Shown here piece after piece: positions 1-8,066 of a DNA stretch of 64,000 nucleotides. The notes beneath the pieces are model-generated. The model did no database searches and was not told the origin of the DNA. It saw only the letters and a list, made by a program, of their open reading frames with translations. The DNA is taken from NCBI GenBank assembly GCA_902594605.1, contig CACJMR010000001.1, positions 1-64,000 of the forward strand, given 5' to 3'. The DNA comes from an uncultured Pelagibacteraceae bacterium (lineage in GTDB: Bacteria; Pseudomonadota; Alphaproteobacteria; Pelagibacterales; Pelagibacteraceae). The translations under genes and the position numbers were made by a program. Numbering within the stretch: position 1 is the first letter of the stretch; the number at the start of each line of letters is the position of its first letter.

Positions 1-1
1 A

Positions 2-613
2 TATATTCTTTCAAATAATCATAAAAATAAGATTACTGATGAAGCAACATTATTCATTGAAAACAATTTTAAAGTTAAATTTATTAAAGGAGAAAATTTA
101 AATAATAAAATTACATTTAAAGAAGATATCGAAACTAATAAAACTTATTTTGGTATAGGTTTTGATATTCATAGATTAAAAAGAGGAAAAAAACTTTTTT
201 TGGGTGGTACAAAAATTCCTTATCACTCAGGACTTAAAGGACATTCAGATGGAGATGTGGTTATTCATTCAATAATCGATTCTCTCCTTGGGGCCATGAG
301 AAAAAAAGATATTGGTACTTTTTTTCCAGATAATCAAAAAAAATATAAAAATATTAGATCTCCTAAAATGCTGAAGCCTATTGTTGAGATATTAAATAAT
401 AATGACCTTTATATAAATAATTTAGATATAAATTTAATATGTGAACAACCAAAAGTTTCAAAATATCGTGATAAAATAATCAAATCTCTATCTAGTTTGT
501 TAAGTATTGATAAAGAATTAATTAACTTAAAAGGTAAAACAGTAGAAAAACTTGGATTAATTGGAAAGGAAAAAGCAATTGCTTGTGAAGTCATTTGCTC
601 AATTACACAATGA
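2..613 (+). CDS. ispDF: Bifunctional IspD/IspF (MEP isoprenoid pathway), 5' end outside window
   Basis: The reading frame is open from the first bases, so the start lies upstream. The first ~45 residues look like the C-terminus of IspD (DEATLFIE, a G-x-NxKIT stretch), followed directly by a full IspF domain: GIGFDIHRL with the metal-binding Asp and His, then GHSDGDVVIHSI and the FFPD segment, ending with KEKAIACEV. IspD makes CDP-methylerythritol and IspF (2-C-methylerythritol 2,4-cyclodiphosphate synthase) cyclises a later intermediate. Fusion of the two is common in Alphaproteobacteria. The stop codon overlaps the pgpA ATG (ATGA), suggesting translational coupling. dxr of the same pathway lies at 22.4-23.6 kb. 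Confidence 0.93.
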   Translation, partial: YILSNNHKNKITDEATLFIENNFKVKFIKGENLNNKITFKEDIETNKTYFGIGFDIHRLKRGKKLFLGGTKIPYHSGLKGHSDGDVVIHSIIDSLLGAMRKKDIGTFFPDNQKKYKNIRSPKMLKPIVEILNNNDLYINNLDINLICEQPKVSKYRDKIIKSLSSLLSIDKELINLKGKTVEKLGLIGKEKAIACEVICSITQ

Positions 614-1101
614 AAAAAATAAATATTTTGTTATCCACTTTCTTTGGTTATGGATATTTAACCAAAATTCCTGGAACTGTAACCTCTGCTGTAACAGTTG
701 TTTTCATTTATATTGCTTATGAAATTCTAGGTTATACAGATCTTAAGTTTTCAATTATTTTTTTTATACTTTTATTCTTTTATTCATTTTATGCAGTAAA
801 AGATTCTGAGTCTGAATTTAAAAATAAAGATCCAAGACAAATTGTAATCGATGAGGTTTTGGGTCAATCCATGCCTTTAATTTTTTTAATGTATTTAAAT
901 CAAACTAATCAAATAAGTATTTCGATTGAAATTTATTATATTTTATCTTTTATTTTTTTTAGATTTTTTGACATCCTAAAACCTTTTCCAGTAAGTTACT
1001 TTGATAAAAACCATAAAAACTACTTTGGAATAATTATGGATGATATAATGGCTGGGTTATATTCAATGATATTAATATACTTAATAAGTCTTAATTTCTA
1101 A
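610..1101 (+). CDS. pgpA: Phosphatidylglycerophosphatase A
   Basis: About 163 residues, membrane-rich. Family motifs are clear: GYLTKIPGTVTS near the N-terminus, IVIDEVLGQ in the middle, and FRFFDILKPFPV followed by GIIMDDIMAG near the C-terminus. PgpA dephosphorylates phosphatidylglycerophosphate to phosphatidylglycerol in the inner membrane. I use the ATG at 610 that overlaps the ispDF stop rather than the in-frame TTG-type start at 595. The stop overlaps the ATG of the next gene (TAATG). Confidence 0.92.
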   Translation: MKKINILLSTFFGYGYLTKIPGTVTSAVTVVFIYIAYEILGYTDLKFSIIFFILLFFYSFYAVKDSESEFKNKDPRQIVIDEVLGQSMPLIFLMYLNQTNQISISIEIYYILSFIFFRFFDILKPFPVSYFDKNHKNYFGIIMDDIMAGLYSMILIYLISLNF

Positions 1102-1565
1102 TGAGTATTCAATCACTTCACAAAAAATTAATTAAAAAAAAATTATCTATATCTGTAGCTGAGTCTTGTACAGGTGGATTATTAGCTCATAATTTGACTA
1201 AATTAGCTAATTCATCAAAATACTTTCAAATGGGTCTAACCACTTACTCTAATCAAGCTAAAATCAAGGTATTAAAGGTTAATAAAAATATTATTAGAAA
1301 ATATGGTGCGGTAAGCCAAGAGTGTTGTAAGGCAATGGTTCAAAATTTATCTAAAATTTCAAAGAGTAAAATCAACATCTCAATTACAGGAATTGCTGGG
1401 CCAGGCGGTGGATCAAAAGAAAAACCAGTTGGTCTTGTTTATATTGGCATCAAAAAAGGTAAAACTTTGCTTATTAAAGAAAATAAATTTAAATCAAAAA
1501 ATCGAAATTCAATTCAAAAATCGACAGTACGTAACGTAATTAATATAATCAGTAAAATTATTTGA
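1101..1565 (+). CDS. pncC: CinA C-terminal-type nicotinamide-nucleotide amidase
   Basis: 154 residues, covering only the CinA C-terminal amidase domain and not the longer two-domain CinA. Visible motifs are SVAESCTGGLLAH, the TYSNQAK segment and SITGIAGPGGGS followed by KPVGLVYIG. The enzyme deamidates nicotinamide mononucleotide to nicotinate mononucleotide, feeding NAD recycling. It is the third gene of a tightly coupled trio with ispDF and pgpA. Its 3' end overlaps the convergent COQ10-like gene by 8 bases. Confidence 0.9.
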   Translation: MSIQSLHKKLIKKKLSISVAESCTGGLLAHNLTKLANSSKYFQMGLTTYSNQAKIKVLKVNKNIIRKYGAVSQECCKAMVQNLSKISKSKINISITGIAGPGGGSKEKPVGLVYIGIKKGKTLLIKENKFKSKNRNSIQKSTVRNVINIISKII

Positions 1566-2013
1566 TACTTTCAGCTCTTTTTTGAAACGCGTCTGCTATC
1601 TTTTCCAAACCAAATTGAAAAGATTTGGTCATTAAAATATTTAAAAATTTATTTTCAATTTCAAAATCAATGTCAAATAGAACTTCTGTCTTGTAACCGT
1701 CTGTATCATTTCCTACCTCAATAAATTTCCAATTATTTTCTAAGTGATTTAATGGTCCACCTAAATTCACAACATGAATATGATCATTTTTTTTATTTAA
1801 TTTAACGTCACTTTTAAATGTATCCTTAAACGGCCCCTTACCTATTGTAAGATCTGCTATAATATTTATTGTATCGCCTTTATCAGTTCTCTCATAAACT
1901 TTTGAATTATCGCAGAAAGGAATAAATTCTGGGTATTTTTCAATATCTAAAACAAAATCAATTAGCTTATCTTTTCTGTTATCAATTAATCGCTTAACTG
2001 ATGCTTTTGGCAT
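1558..2013 (-). CDS. COQ10/RatA-type START-domain protein (ubiquinone-binding)
   Basis: 151 residues forming a single SRPBCC/polyketide-cyclase type domain. The N-terminal pattern (a DIEKYPEFIPFC stretch) and the LGGPLNHLENNWKF-like segment are characteristic of the COQ10/YfjG family. Family members bind quinones and support respiratory ubiquinone function; the bacterial homologue RatA has also been linked to ribosome assembly, so the exact role is open. Its start overlaps the lipA stop by one base, and next to lipA is the usual alphaproteobacterial position. Confidence 0.85.
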   Translation of the reverse strand: MPKASVKRLIDNRKDKLIDFVLDIEKYPEFIPFCDNSKVYERTDKGDTINIIADLTIGKGPFKDTFKSDVKLNKKNDHIHVVNLGGPLNHLENNWKFIEVGNDTDGYKTEVLFDIDFEIENKFLNILMTKSFQFGLEKIADAFQKRAESIK

Positions 2014-2933
2014 TAATTATTTTTTAATCTATTTTGTTGAAGTTTGGCAAAATCTTCATCCGCATGATATGAAGATCTGGTTAAAGGGGATGAAGATACT
2101 AACAAAAATCCTTTAGCTTTTGCAATTGTTCCTAAATCTTCAAATTCTTTTGGTGAATAATATCGGTCTAATGGATAATGTTTAGTTGAAGGTTGTAAAT
2201 ATTGACCAATCGTTATGAAATCAACATCTGCAGCTCTTAAATCATCCATGACTTGTAAAATTTCATCTCTTGTCTCACCTAGGCCAACCATTATTCCTGA
2301 TTTAGTAAAAATGTTTTTATTAACTTTTTTTGCATTTTTTAAAAGCTCTAAAGATGCAAAATATCTAGATCCAGGTCGAACTTTTAAATAAAGACTAGGG
2401 ACAGTTTCAATATTATGATTAAAAACATCTGGTTTAGCATCTAAGACTTTTTTATAAGCATCTCCTTTTCTTAAAAAATCAGGTGTAAGAACTTCAATAG
2501 TAGTATTTGGATTTGATTTTCTAGTTTGATTAATCACTTCAAAAAAATGTTCTGACCCTCCATCATCCAAATCATCTCTGTCCACTGAGGTAATTACAAC
2601 ATGTTTTAAATTTAATTTTTTTACTGCTTCAGCAATCTTAACTGGTTCAAGTTGATCTAATTTTCCTGGTACGCCAGTTTTAACATCACAAAAAGCACAA
2701 GCTCTTGTACAAGTGTCTCCCATAATCATAAAAGTTGCATGTCGCTTACTCCAACATTCAGTTATATTAGGACAGTTTGCTTCCTGACAAACAGTTACAA
2801 GATTATTGTTATTTACTATTGTTTTAGTTAAAAAAAATTCCTTACTATTTGTAAGTTTTGATCTAATCCATTCTGGTTTTTTTTTAATTGGATTAACCGG
2901 TTTGTTTTCTTTTTCTGGATGTCTACTTTTCAT
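2013..2933 (-). CDS. lipA: Lipoyl synthase (radical SAM)
   Basis: 306 residues, normal family length. Two iron-sulfur binding sets are present: the auxiliary cluster cysteines in [12 protein letters not shown] and the radical SAM motif CTRACAFC. The SAM-binding region and the C-terminal [12 protein letters not shown] stretch are intact. LipA inserts two sulfur atoms into the octanoyl group on lipoyl domains of 2-oxoacid dehydrogenases and the glycine cleavage system. It starts inside the end of the ftsB-like gene (11-base overlap). The pyruvate dehydrogenase genes often found just upstream in Alphaproteobacteria are not here. Confidence 0.97.
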   Translation of the reverse strand: MKSRHPEKENKPVNPIKKKPEWIRSKLTNSKEFFLTKTIVNNNNLVTVCQEANCPNITECWSKRHATFMIMGDTCTRACAFCDVKTGVPGKLDQLEPVKIAEAVKKLNLKHVVITSVDRDDLDDGGSEHFFEVINQTRKSNPNTTIEVLTPDFLRKGDAYKKVLDAKPDVFNHNIETVPSLYLKVRPGSRYFASLELLKNAKKVNKNIFTKSGIMVGLGETRDEILQVMDDLRAADVDFITIGQYLQPSTKHYPLDRYYSPKEFEDLGTIAKAKGFLLVSSSPLTRSSYHADEDFAKLQQNRLKNN

Positions 2934-3225
2934 CTTTTTTAATTATATAAATTGTCTCATTTTTTTTACCAAATAAAAATCTTTCTCTAATTAAAGTCTC
3001 AATATAATCAAGATCCAAATTAGTACTTAGAAGTGAATTTTTATGATCCATATCTTCTATTTTATTAGTTAGGGTTAATTCTTCTTTTTTCAAGTTAGAC
3101 AAAAGTTCCTTCTTTTCTACATACGAAAAAAGGCCTCTTTCTCCAGACACTAAATTAAAACCAAAATAAAAAATAAGAAAAACAGATATTAATAAAAAAT
3201 AATTTCTTTTTATTAATCGAAGCAT
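2923..3225 (-). CDS. ftsB: FtsB/DivIC-like septum formation initiator
   Basis: 100 residues: a short cytoplasmic start, one transmembrane helix (about residues 9-25), a short coiled coil rich in Leu, Lys and Glu (about 40-70), and a small C-terminal domain containing [13 protein letters not shown]. This is the architecture of FtsB, which forms the FtsQLB division complex. Being directly downstream of enolase is the conserved alphaproteobacterial location. The start overlaps the enolase stop (ATTAA on the coding strand). Confidence 0.85.
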   Translation of the reverse strand: MLRLIKRNYFLLISVFLIFYFGFNLVSGERGLFSYVEKKELLSNLKKEELTLTNKIEDMDHKNSLLSTNLDLDYIETLIRERFLFGKKNETIYIIKKDEK

Positions 3226-4482
3226 TAATTGATCTTATTCATCCTCGCTTTTTTTCCAAGTTCTTCTTCAATACGGATTAATTGATTATATTTTGCAACC
3301 CTTTCAGATCTAGCTAGGGATCCAGTTTTAATTTGATTTGAATTAGTGCCTACTGCTAAATCAGCAATAAACGTATCCTCACTATCACCTGATCGATGAG
3401 ATATAATTGTTTTATATCCAATTGTTTGAGCAAATTTAATTACATCTAACGTTTCTGAAACAGTGCCAATTTGATTTAGCTTGATCAAGATAGAATTTGA
3501 AGAAATATTCAAGAAACCTTTCTTTAATCTTTCAAGATTTGTTACATACAAATCATCTCCAACAATCTGAACTTTTTTTATTGATTTCATTAATTTATTC
3601 CATGCTAACCAATCATTTTCACCAAATGGATCTTCAATAGACTTAATTTTATATTTTTTTATAATTTTTTGATATTCTTTAATGGATTTGTCTACTGAAA
3701 TATAACTTTTAGAATGAATAGAGTATTTTTTTTTTTTTATATAATTCATTAGCAGCCACATCAAGACAAATAGAAACATCTTTACCATTAACAAATCCCG
3801 ATTTTTTAATTGCACTAACAATTAAATCTAAAGCTTGATTATTACTACTGATCATGGGTGCAAACCCACCTTCATCACCTACTGAAGTTGATAAACCTTT
3901 ATCTTTAATTAATTTACTTAAGTTTTTAATGACAACAAAACAAATCCGCATCGCCTCAGAAAAACTTTTTGCTCGATCAGGTCTGATCATAAACTCCTGA
4001 ATTCTAAGACCATTATTTGCATGTGCTCCACCATTAATTATGTTCATTAATGGATAAGGTAATTGGAAGTTATTTTTTTGAGAAAAAGTTTTATACAAAG
4101 GTAATTTTTTTGCTTTTGCAGACAATTTTTTAACAGCCATAGAAACAGCTAACATCGCATTAGCTCCTAAATTAGTTTTTTGTCTTGTACCATCTAAGTT
4201 AATTAACAAAGCATCAATTCTTTCTTGGTTGTGAATACTTTGTCCTTTTAATTTTTTTGAAATCTTTGTGTTGACTAAGTTAACTGCACTTAAAACACTC
4301 TTTCCTAAATACCGTTTGTTATTTTTATCTCTTTTTTCAAAAGCTTCAAAAGTTCCAGTGGAAGCACCTGAAGGACAAATAGCGGATGCATTATTATTTT
4401 TTATATAAACCTCAGCCTCTACTGTTGGATTTCCTCTACTGTCAAAAACTTGACGTGCTTTTACTTTTAAAATTTTGCTCAC
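3225..4482 (-). CDS. eno: Enolase, reading frame interrupted by a homopolymer frameshift
   Basis: Enolase converts 2-phosphoglycerate to phosphoenolpyruvate. The first segment (GTG start at 4482) runs 257 codons and carries [39 protein letters not shown] and the metal ligand in [10 protein letters not shown], then stops after an A13 run. The continuation lies in the next frame, with [44 protein letters not shown] and [17 protein letters not shown]. Counting 12 rather than 13 A residues restores one 418-residue protein with every active-site motif. This pattern argues for a sequencing or assembly indel, or ribosomal/transcriptional slippage, rather than decay. The GTG start overlaps the kdsA stop (TAGTG). 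Confidence 0.9.
3726..3738. repeat. 13-base T/A homopolymer at the enolase frameshift
   Basis: A run of 13 T on the plus strand (A13 on the coding strand) sits exactly where the enolase frame changes. With 13 A the frame reads KKKK then ILYSF and a stop. With 12 A it reads [10 protein letters not shown] and continues into the second half of enolase. A-runs of this length are prone to sequencing error and to polymerase slippage. Confidence 0.95.
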
Positions 4483-5306
4483 TATTTTTTAATTAGATTA
4501 TCTATATCGTTTAATTGTTTTAATAGATTCTCTAATTTATTCAATGGTACCATGTTTGGTCCATCAGACGGAGCATTGTCAGGATCTTGATGCGTTTCAA
4601 TAAATACACCAGCAACTCCAACCGCAACTGCAGCTCTTGCTAAATATTCAACAAATTCTCTTTGACCACCAGAGGATTCTCCTTGGCCACCTGGTTGTTG
4701 AACAGAATGAGTTGCATCAAAAATTACTGGATAACCATTCTTTGCCATTATAGGTAATGATCTCATGTCAGAGACTAAAGTGTTGTATCCAAAACTTGCA
4801 CCTCTTTCTGTGACCAGGATGTTTTTATTTCCAGAGTCTGAAATTTTTTTAGTTACATTCACCATATCCCAAGGTGCTAGGAACTGACCTTTTTTTACAT
4901 TAATAATTTTATTTGTTTTAGCCGCAGCAATTAATAAGTCTGTTTGTCGACATAGAAAAGCTGGGATTTGTAAAACATCAACATGTTTTGAAACAATTTC
5001 ACATTGTTCAGCATTGTGTATGTCTGTTAAAATAGGAACTTTCAGCTCCTTTTTAATTTTATCAAATACAGGAAGTGATGCATCTAACCCTGCTCCTCTT
5101 TTGCCTTTTAAACTAGTTCTGTTCGCTTTATCAAATGAGGTTTTGTAAATAAATCCGAGGCCAAATTTTGAAGTAATTTCCTTAATTTTTCCAGCCATAT
5201 CCATTGCATGTTGGTCTGTCTCTAACTGACAAGGACCTGCAATAATACAAATCTTATTGTTGTTTGAAATTTCTATATTTTCACAATTTACTTTAATCAC
5301 ACTCAT
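4482..5306 (-). CDS. kdsA: 3-deoxy-8-phosphooctulonate synthase (Kdo-8-P synthase)
   Basis: 274 residues, normal length. The signature IIAGPCQLE near the N-terminus and KTSFDKANRTS are present, as is FDATHSVQQPGGQ near residue 200 and the C-terminal SDGPNMVPL. KdsA condenses arabinose-5-phosphate and phosphoenolpyruvate to Kdo-8-phosphate for the LPS inner core. It overlaps pyrG by 4 bases upstream and eno by 1 base downstream, in the conserved pyrG-kdsA-eno order; enolase makes the PEP that KdsA uses. Confidence 0.97.
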   Translation of the reverse strand: MSVIKVNCENIEISNNNKICIIAGPCQLETDQHAMDMAGKIKEITSKFGLGFIYKTSFDKANRTSLKGKRGAGLDASLPVFDKIKKELKVPILTDIHNAEQCEIVSKHVDVLQIPAFLCRQTDLLIAAAKTNKIINVKKGQFLAPWDMVNVTKKISDSGNKNILVTERGASFGYNTLVSDMRSLPIMAKNGYPVIFDATHSVQQPGGQGESSGGQREFVEYLARAAVAVGVAGVFIETHQDPDNAPSDGPNMVPLNKLENLLKQLNDIDNLIKK

Positions 5307-6919
5307 CTATGATTTTTCGCTGCTTTGATAAAAGAAGAGAATAAAGGATGTGGGTTCAAAGGTCTAGATTTAAATTCAGGATGAAACTGAACTCCTATGA
5401 ACCATGGATGATTTTTAAGTTCAATTATCTCTGGAAGCTTATGATCTGGAGATAAGCCTGAAAATATTAATCCTTTCTTCTCAAATTTTTCTTTATATGA
5501 AATATCCACTTCATATCTATGTCTATGTCTCTCTTTAATTAATCTAGATTTATAAATATCTCTAATTTTAGACTTATCTTTTAAGATTGCATCATAAGAA
5601 CCAAGTCTCATGGTGCCACCTAAGTCTTTATTAGTCCCTTTAATTTTTCTGCCACTTTTTTCCCATTCATGCATCAAGCCAATAATATGAACACCGCCTT
5701 TGTCAAATTCAGAAGAGGTTGCTTTTTTTATTTTTAATTGATTTCTAGCAAATTCAATTATTGCCATTTGCATACCATAACAAATTCCAAGGAATGGAAT
5801 ATTATTTGTTCTTGCATACCTTATTGCTTCAATTTTACCCTCGGTTCCTCTTTTACCAAATCCACCTGGAATTAAAATTCCTGAAACATTTTTAAGTTTA
5901 TTTTTTATTTCTGAAACTTTTAATTTTTCAGAATCTATTCTAATTAAATTTACTTTAAGATTATTAGATATTCCTCCATGAGTAAGTGCTTCATCTAAAG
6001 ATTTGTACGCATCTTTTAATTCAACGTATTTACCAATAATTGCAATGTTAACATACCTTTTAGTATTAAGAGTAATTTTAGTTATTTTTTTCCAAGGTGT
6101 TAAATTATTTGATTTTTTAGATTTTATTTTAAAATAATTTAAAACTTGAACATCTAATTTTTCCTTAGCAAAACTAATCGGTGCCTCGTAAATAGTCTTA
6201 ACATCAACAGTTTCAATTACATTTTTAATATCAACATTACAAAACAAGGATATTTTTTTTCTATGCTCTAAAGGTATAGGTCTTTCTGATCTACAAATTA
6301 TTATATCTGGTTGAATACCAATGCTTCTTAATTCTTTAACTGAGTGTTGAGTTGGTTTTGTTTTTATTTCATCTGATGCTTTTAAATAAGGAACTAAAGT
6401 TAAATGAATAAATAATGCATTCTTTTTACCAATATCATTAGAAAATTGTCTTATTGCTTCTACAAATGGTAAGCTTTCTATATCTCCTACTATTCCACCA
6501 ATTTCACAAATTACAAAATCTTCTTTAGAAGTGTCGTGTTTTATAAATTCTTTAATTCTATCTGTGATATGAGGAATAACTTGAACTGTTTTACCTAAAT
6601 ACTGACCTTTTCTCTCTTTTCTAAGAACATCGCTATAGATTTTTCCTGTTGTAATGTTATCGGTTTTCTTTGCAGTTACTCCTGAAAATCTTTCATAGTG
6701 ACCTAAATCTAAATCTGTTTCAGCACCATCATCAGTTACAAAAACTTCTCCATGTTGAAAGGGACTCATTGTTCCTGGATCCACGTTTAAATAAGGATCT
6801 AATTTTCTTAAACGAACTTTGTAACCTCTTGACTGTAATAAATATGCTAGAGATGCTGATGAGAGACCTTTACCAAGGGAAGAAACCACGCCGCCAGTGA
6901 CAAAAATATATCGCGCCAT
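5303..6919 (-). CDS. pyrG: CTP synthase
   Basis: 538 residues. The N-terminal synthetase domain begins YIFVTGGVVSSLGKGLSSA, with CEIGGIVGDIES further on. The C-terminal class I glutamine amidotransferase domain shows GILIPGGFGKRG, the nucleophile in FLGICYGMQ, and the His-Glu pair in GVQFHPEFKSRP. It aminates UTP to CTP with glutamine as nitrogen donor. A 44-base gap separates it from secG upstream. Confidence 0.98.
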   Translation of the reverse strand: MARYIFVTGGVVSSLGKGLSSASLAYLLQSRGYKVRLRKLDPYLNVDPGTMSPFQHGEVFVTDDGAETDLDLGHYERFSGVTAKKTDNITTGKIYSDVLRKERKGQYLGKTVQVIPHITDRIKEFIKHDTSKEDFVICEIGGIVGDIESLPFVEAIRQFSNDIGKKNALFIHLTLVPYLKASDEIKTKPTQHSVKELRSIGIQPDIIICRSERPIPLEHRKKISLFCNVDIKNVIETVDVKTIYEAPISFAKEKLDVQVLNYFKIKSKKSNNLTPWKKITKITLNTKRYVNIAIIGKYVELKDAYKSLDEALTHGGISNNLKVNLIRIDSEKLKVSEIKNKLKNVSGILIPGGFGKRGTEGKIEAIRYARTNNIPFLGICYGMQMAIIEFARNQLKIKKATSSEFDKGGVHIIGLMHEWEKSGRKIKGTNKDLGGTMRLGSYDAILKDKSKIRDIYKSRLIKERHRHRYEVDISYKEKFEKKGLIFSGLSPDHKLPEIIELKNHPWFIGVQFHPEFKSRPLNPHPLFSSFIKAAKNHR

Positions 6920-6963
6920 GGAAGTATCTTATAGCGAATAAAAAATGAATTGAAAAGGATTAA

Positions 6964-7263
6964 TTAATTATTTTCTGGAATTGAAGGTGTGTCTTCGGTT
7001 TTTTCCTCAACTGTATCCAATACCGACCCCGTAGGAGTAAGCTCTGCTCTAGAAATTATTGTTAGAGCAAGACTGCAAATAATAAATAGTGTTGCTACGA
7101 TTGCAGTGGCTTTTGTCATGAAGCTACCTGCTGATCTGGATAACATAAAATTTTCTTGGGAAACTCCAATACCAAGAGCGCCTCCTTCTGATTTTTGCAA
7201 TAAAACCAAAAGAACTAAAATTACTGCAAGTATGATGTTGATTACTAATAATAAAGTTTCCAT
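6964..7263 (-). CDS. secG: Preprotein translocase subunit SecG
   Basis: 99 residues with two transmembrane helices (about residues 4-20 and 52-72) separated by the SecG loop LLQKSEGGALGIG, followed by an acidic tail. SecG associates with SecYE and aids protein translocation. It lies 6 bases downstream of tpiA and 44 bases upstream of pyrG, the common alphaproteobacterial arrangement. Confidence 0.93.
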   Translation of the reverse strand: METLLLVINIILAVILVLLVLLQKSEGGALGIGVSQENFMLSRSAGSFMTKATAIVATLFIICSLALTIISRAELTPTGSVLDTVEEKTEDTPSIPENN

Positions 7264-7269
7264 GTGGGT

Positions 7270-8010
7270 CTAATTAATGGTTTTTTTAATTATATCAATA
7301 AATTTTTTTGGAATTTGTGATGCGCCTCCTATCAAAAAACCATCAATGTTGGGAATTTTTTTTAAAATACTTACGTTATTAGTATTTACAGAACCGCCAT
7401 ATAAAATTTTAGGATATTTTTTTATAAATCTACTTTTAATAAATAAAATAGTTTTGTTTAAATCAGCTTCTTTTGGAATTACACCTGTGCCGATAGACCA
7501 TACCGGTTCATAGGCTATAATAATTTTGGATTTATTCTTTATCGATTTTAATCCTTTTTCAATTTGTCTTTTTAAAATTTGATTAGTTTTTTTTTGTCTT
7601 CTTTCTTTCAAGGTTTCACCTATACAAAATATAATTTTGAGACCTGATTTAATTGCACTTTTTAATTTTAAATTAATTAAATTATCTGTCTCACCTAGTT
7701 GTCTATTTTCTGAGTGTCCCAAAATAACATACTTTGCTCCAACATTTTTAAGCATAGTAGAATTTACTTGGCCAGTGTACGCACCGTAGTCAAAGCTGTG
7801 ATGACAGTTTTGGGCACCAACCTCTATTTTTGTTTTTTTTAGTCTTCTCGATAATGGACGAATTAATGTATTTGGTGGGCAGTAAACTATTTTTAACTTA
7901 TTTTTTTTGTAATTTTTTGAAAACTTTATTACTTTATCAAGTGAATTTAGAGTTCTTAAATCACCAAACATTTTCCAATTAGCTACAAAATACATATATT
8001 TATTTGTCAT
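7270..8010 (-). CDS. tpiA: Triosephosphate isomerase
   Basis: 246 residues, full length. Substrate-binding NWKMFG is at the N-terminus, the catalytic His is in VILGHSENRQ, the catalytic Glu is in AYEPVWSIGTG, and the phosphate-binding YGGSVN and GGAS segments are near the end. It interconverts dihydroxyacetone phosphate and glyceraldehyde-3-phosphate. It is the first gene of the minus-strand run, with 56 bases separating it from the divergent PPIase gene. Confidence 0.97.
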   Translation of the reverse strand: MTNKYMYFVANWKMFGDLRTLNSLDKVIKFSKNYKKNKLKIVYCPPNTLIRPLSRRLKKTKIEVGAQNCHHSFDYGAYTGQVNSTMLKNVGAKYVILGHSENRQLGETDNLINLKLKSAIKSGLKIIFCIGETLKERRQKKTNQILKRQIEKGLKSIKNKSKIIIAYEPVWSIGTGVIPKEADLNKTILFIKSRFIKKYPKILYGGSVNTNNVSILKKIPNIDGFLIGGASQIPKKFIDIIKKTIN

Positions 8011-8066
8011 AATTGACTTTTTAATCTATAGATTTGTTTTTTACAGATCAATAAATTTATAACGCT

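Noticed and set aside
595-609. Upstream start for pgpA
   Set aside because: It would overlap ispDF by 19 bases; the ATGA overlap at 610 is the common coupling arrangement and matches the family N-terminus.
3225-3821. Second enolase fragment as an independent gene
   Set aside because: Its first ~30 residues are out-of-frame enolase sequence; the conserved part continues the upstream fragment exactly.
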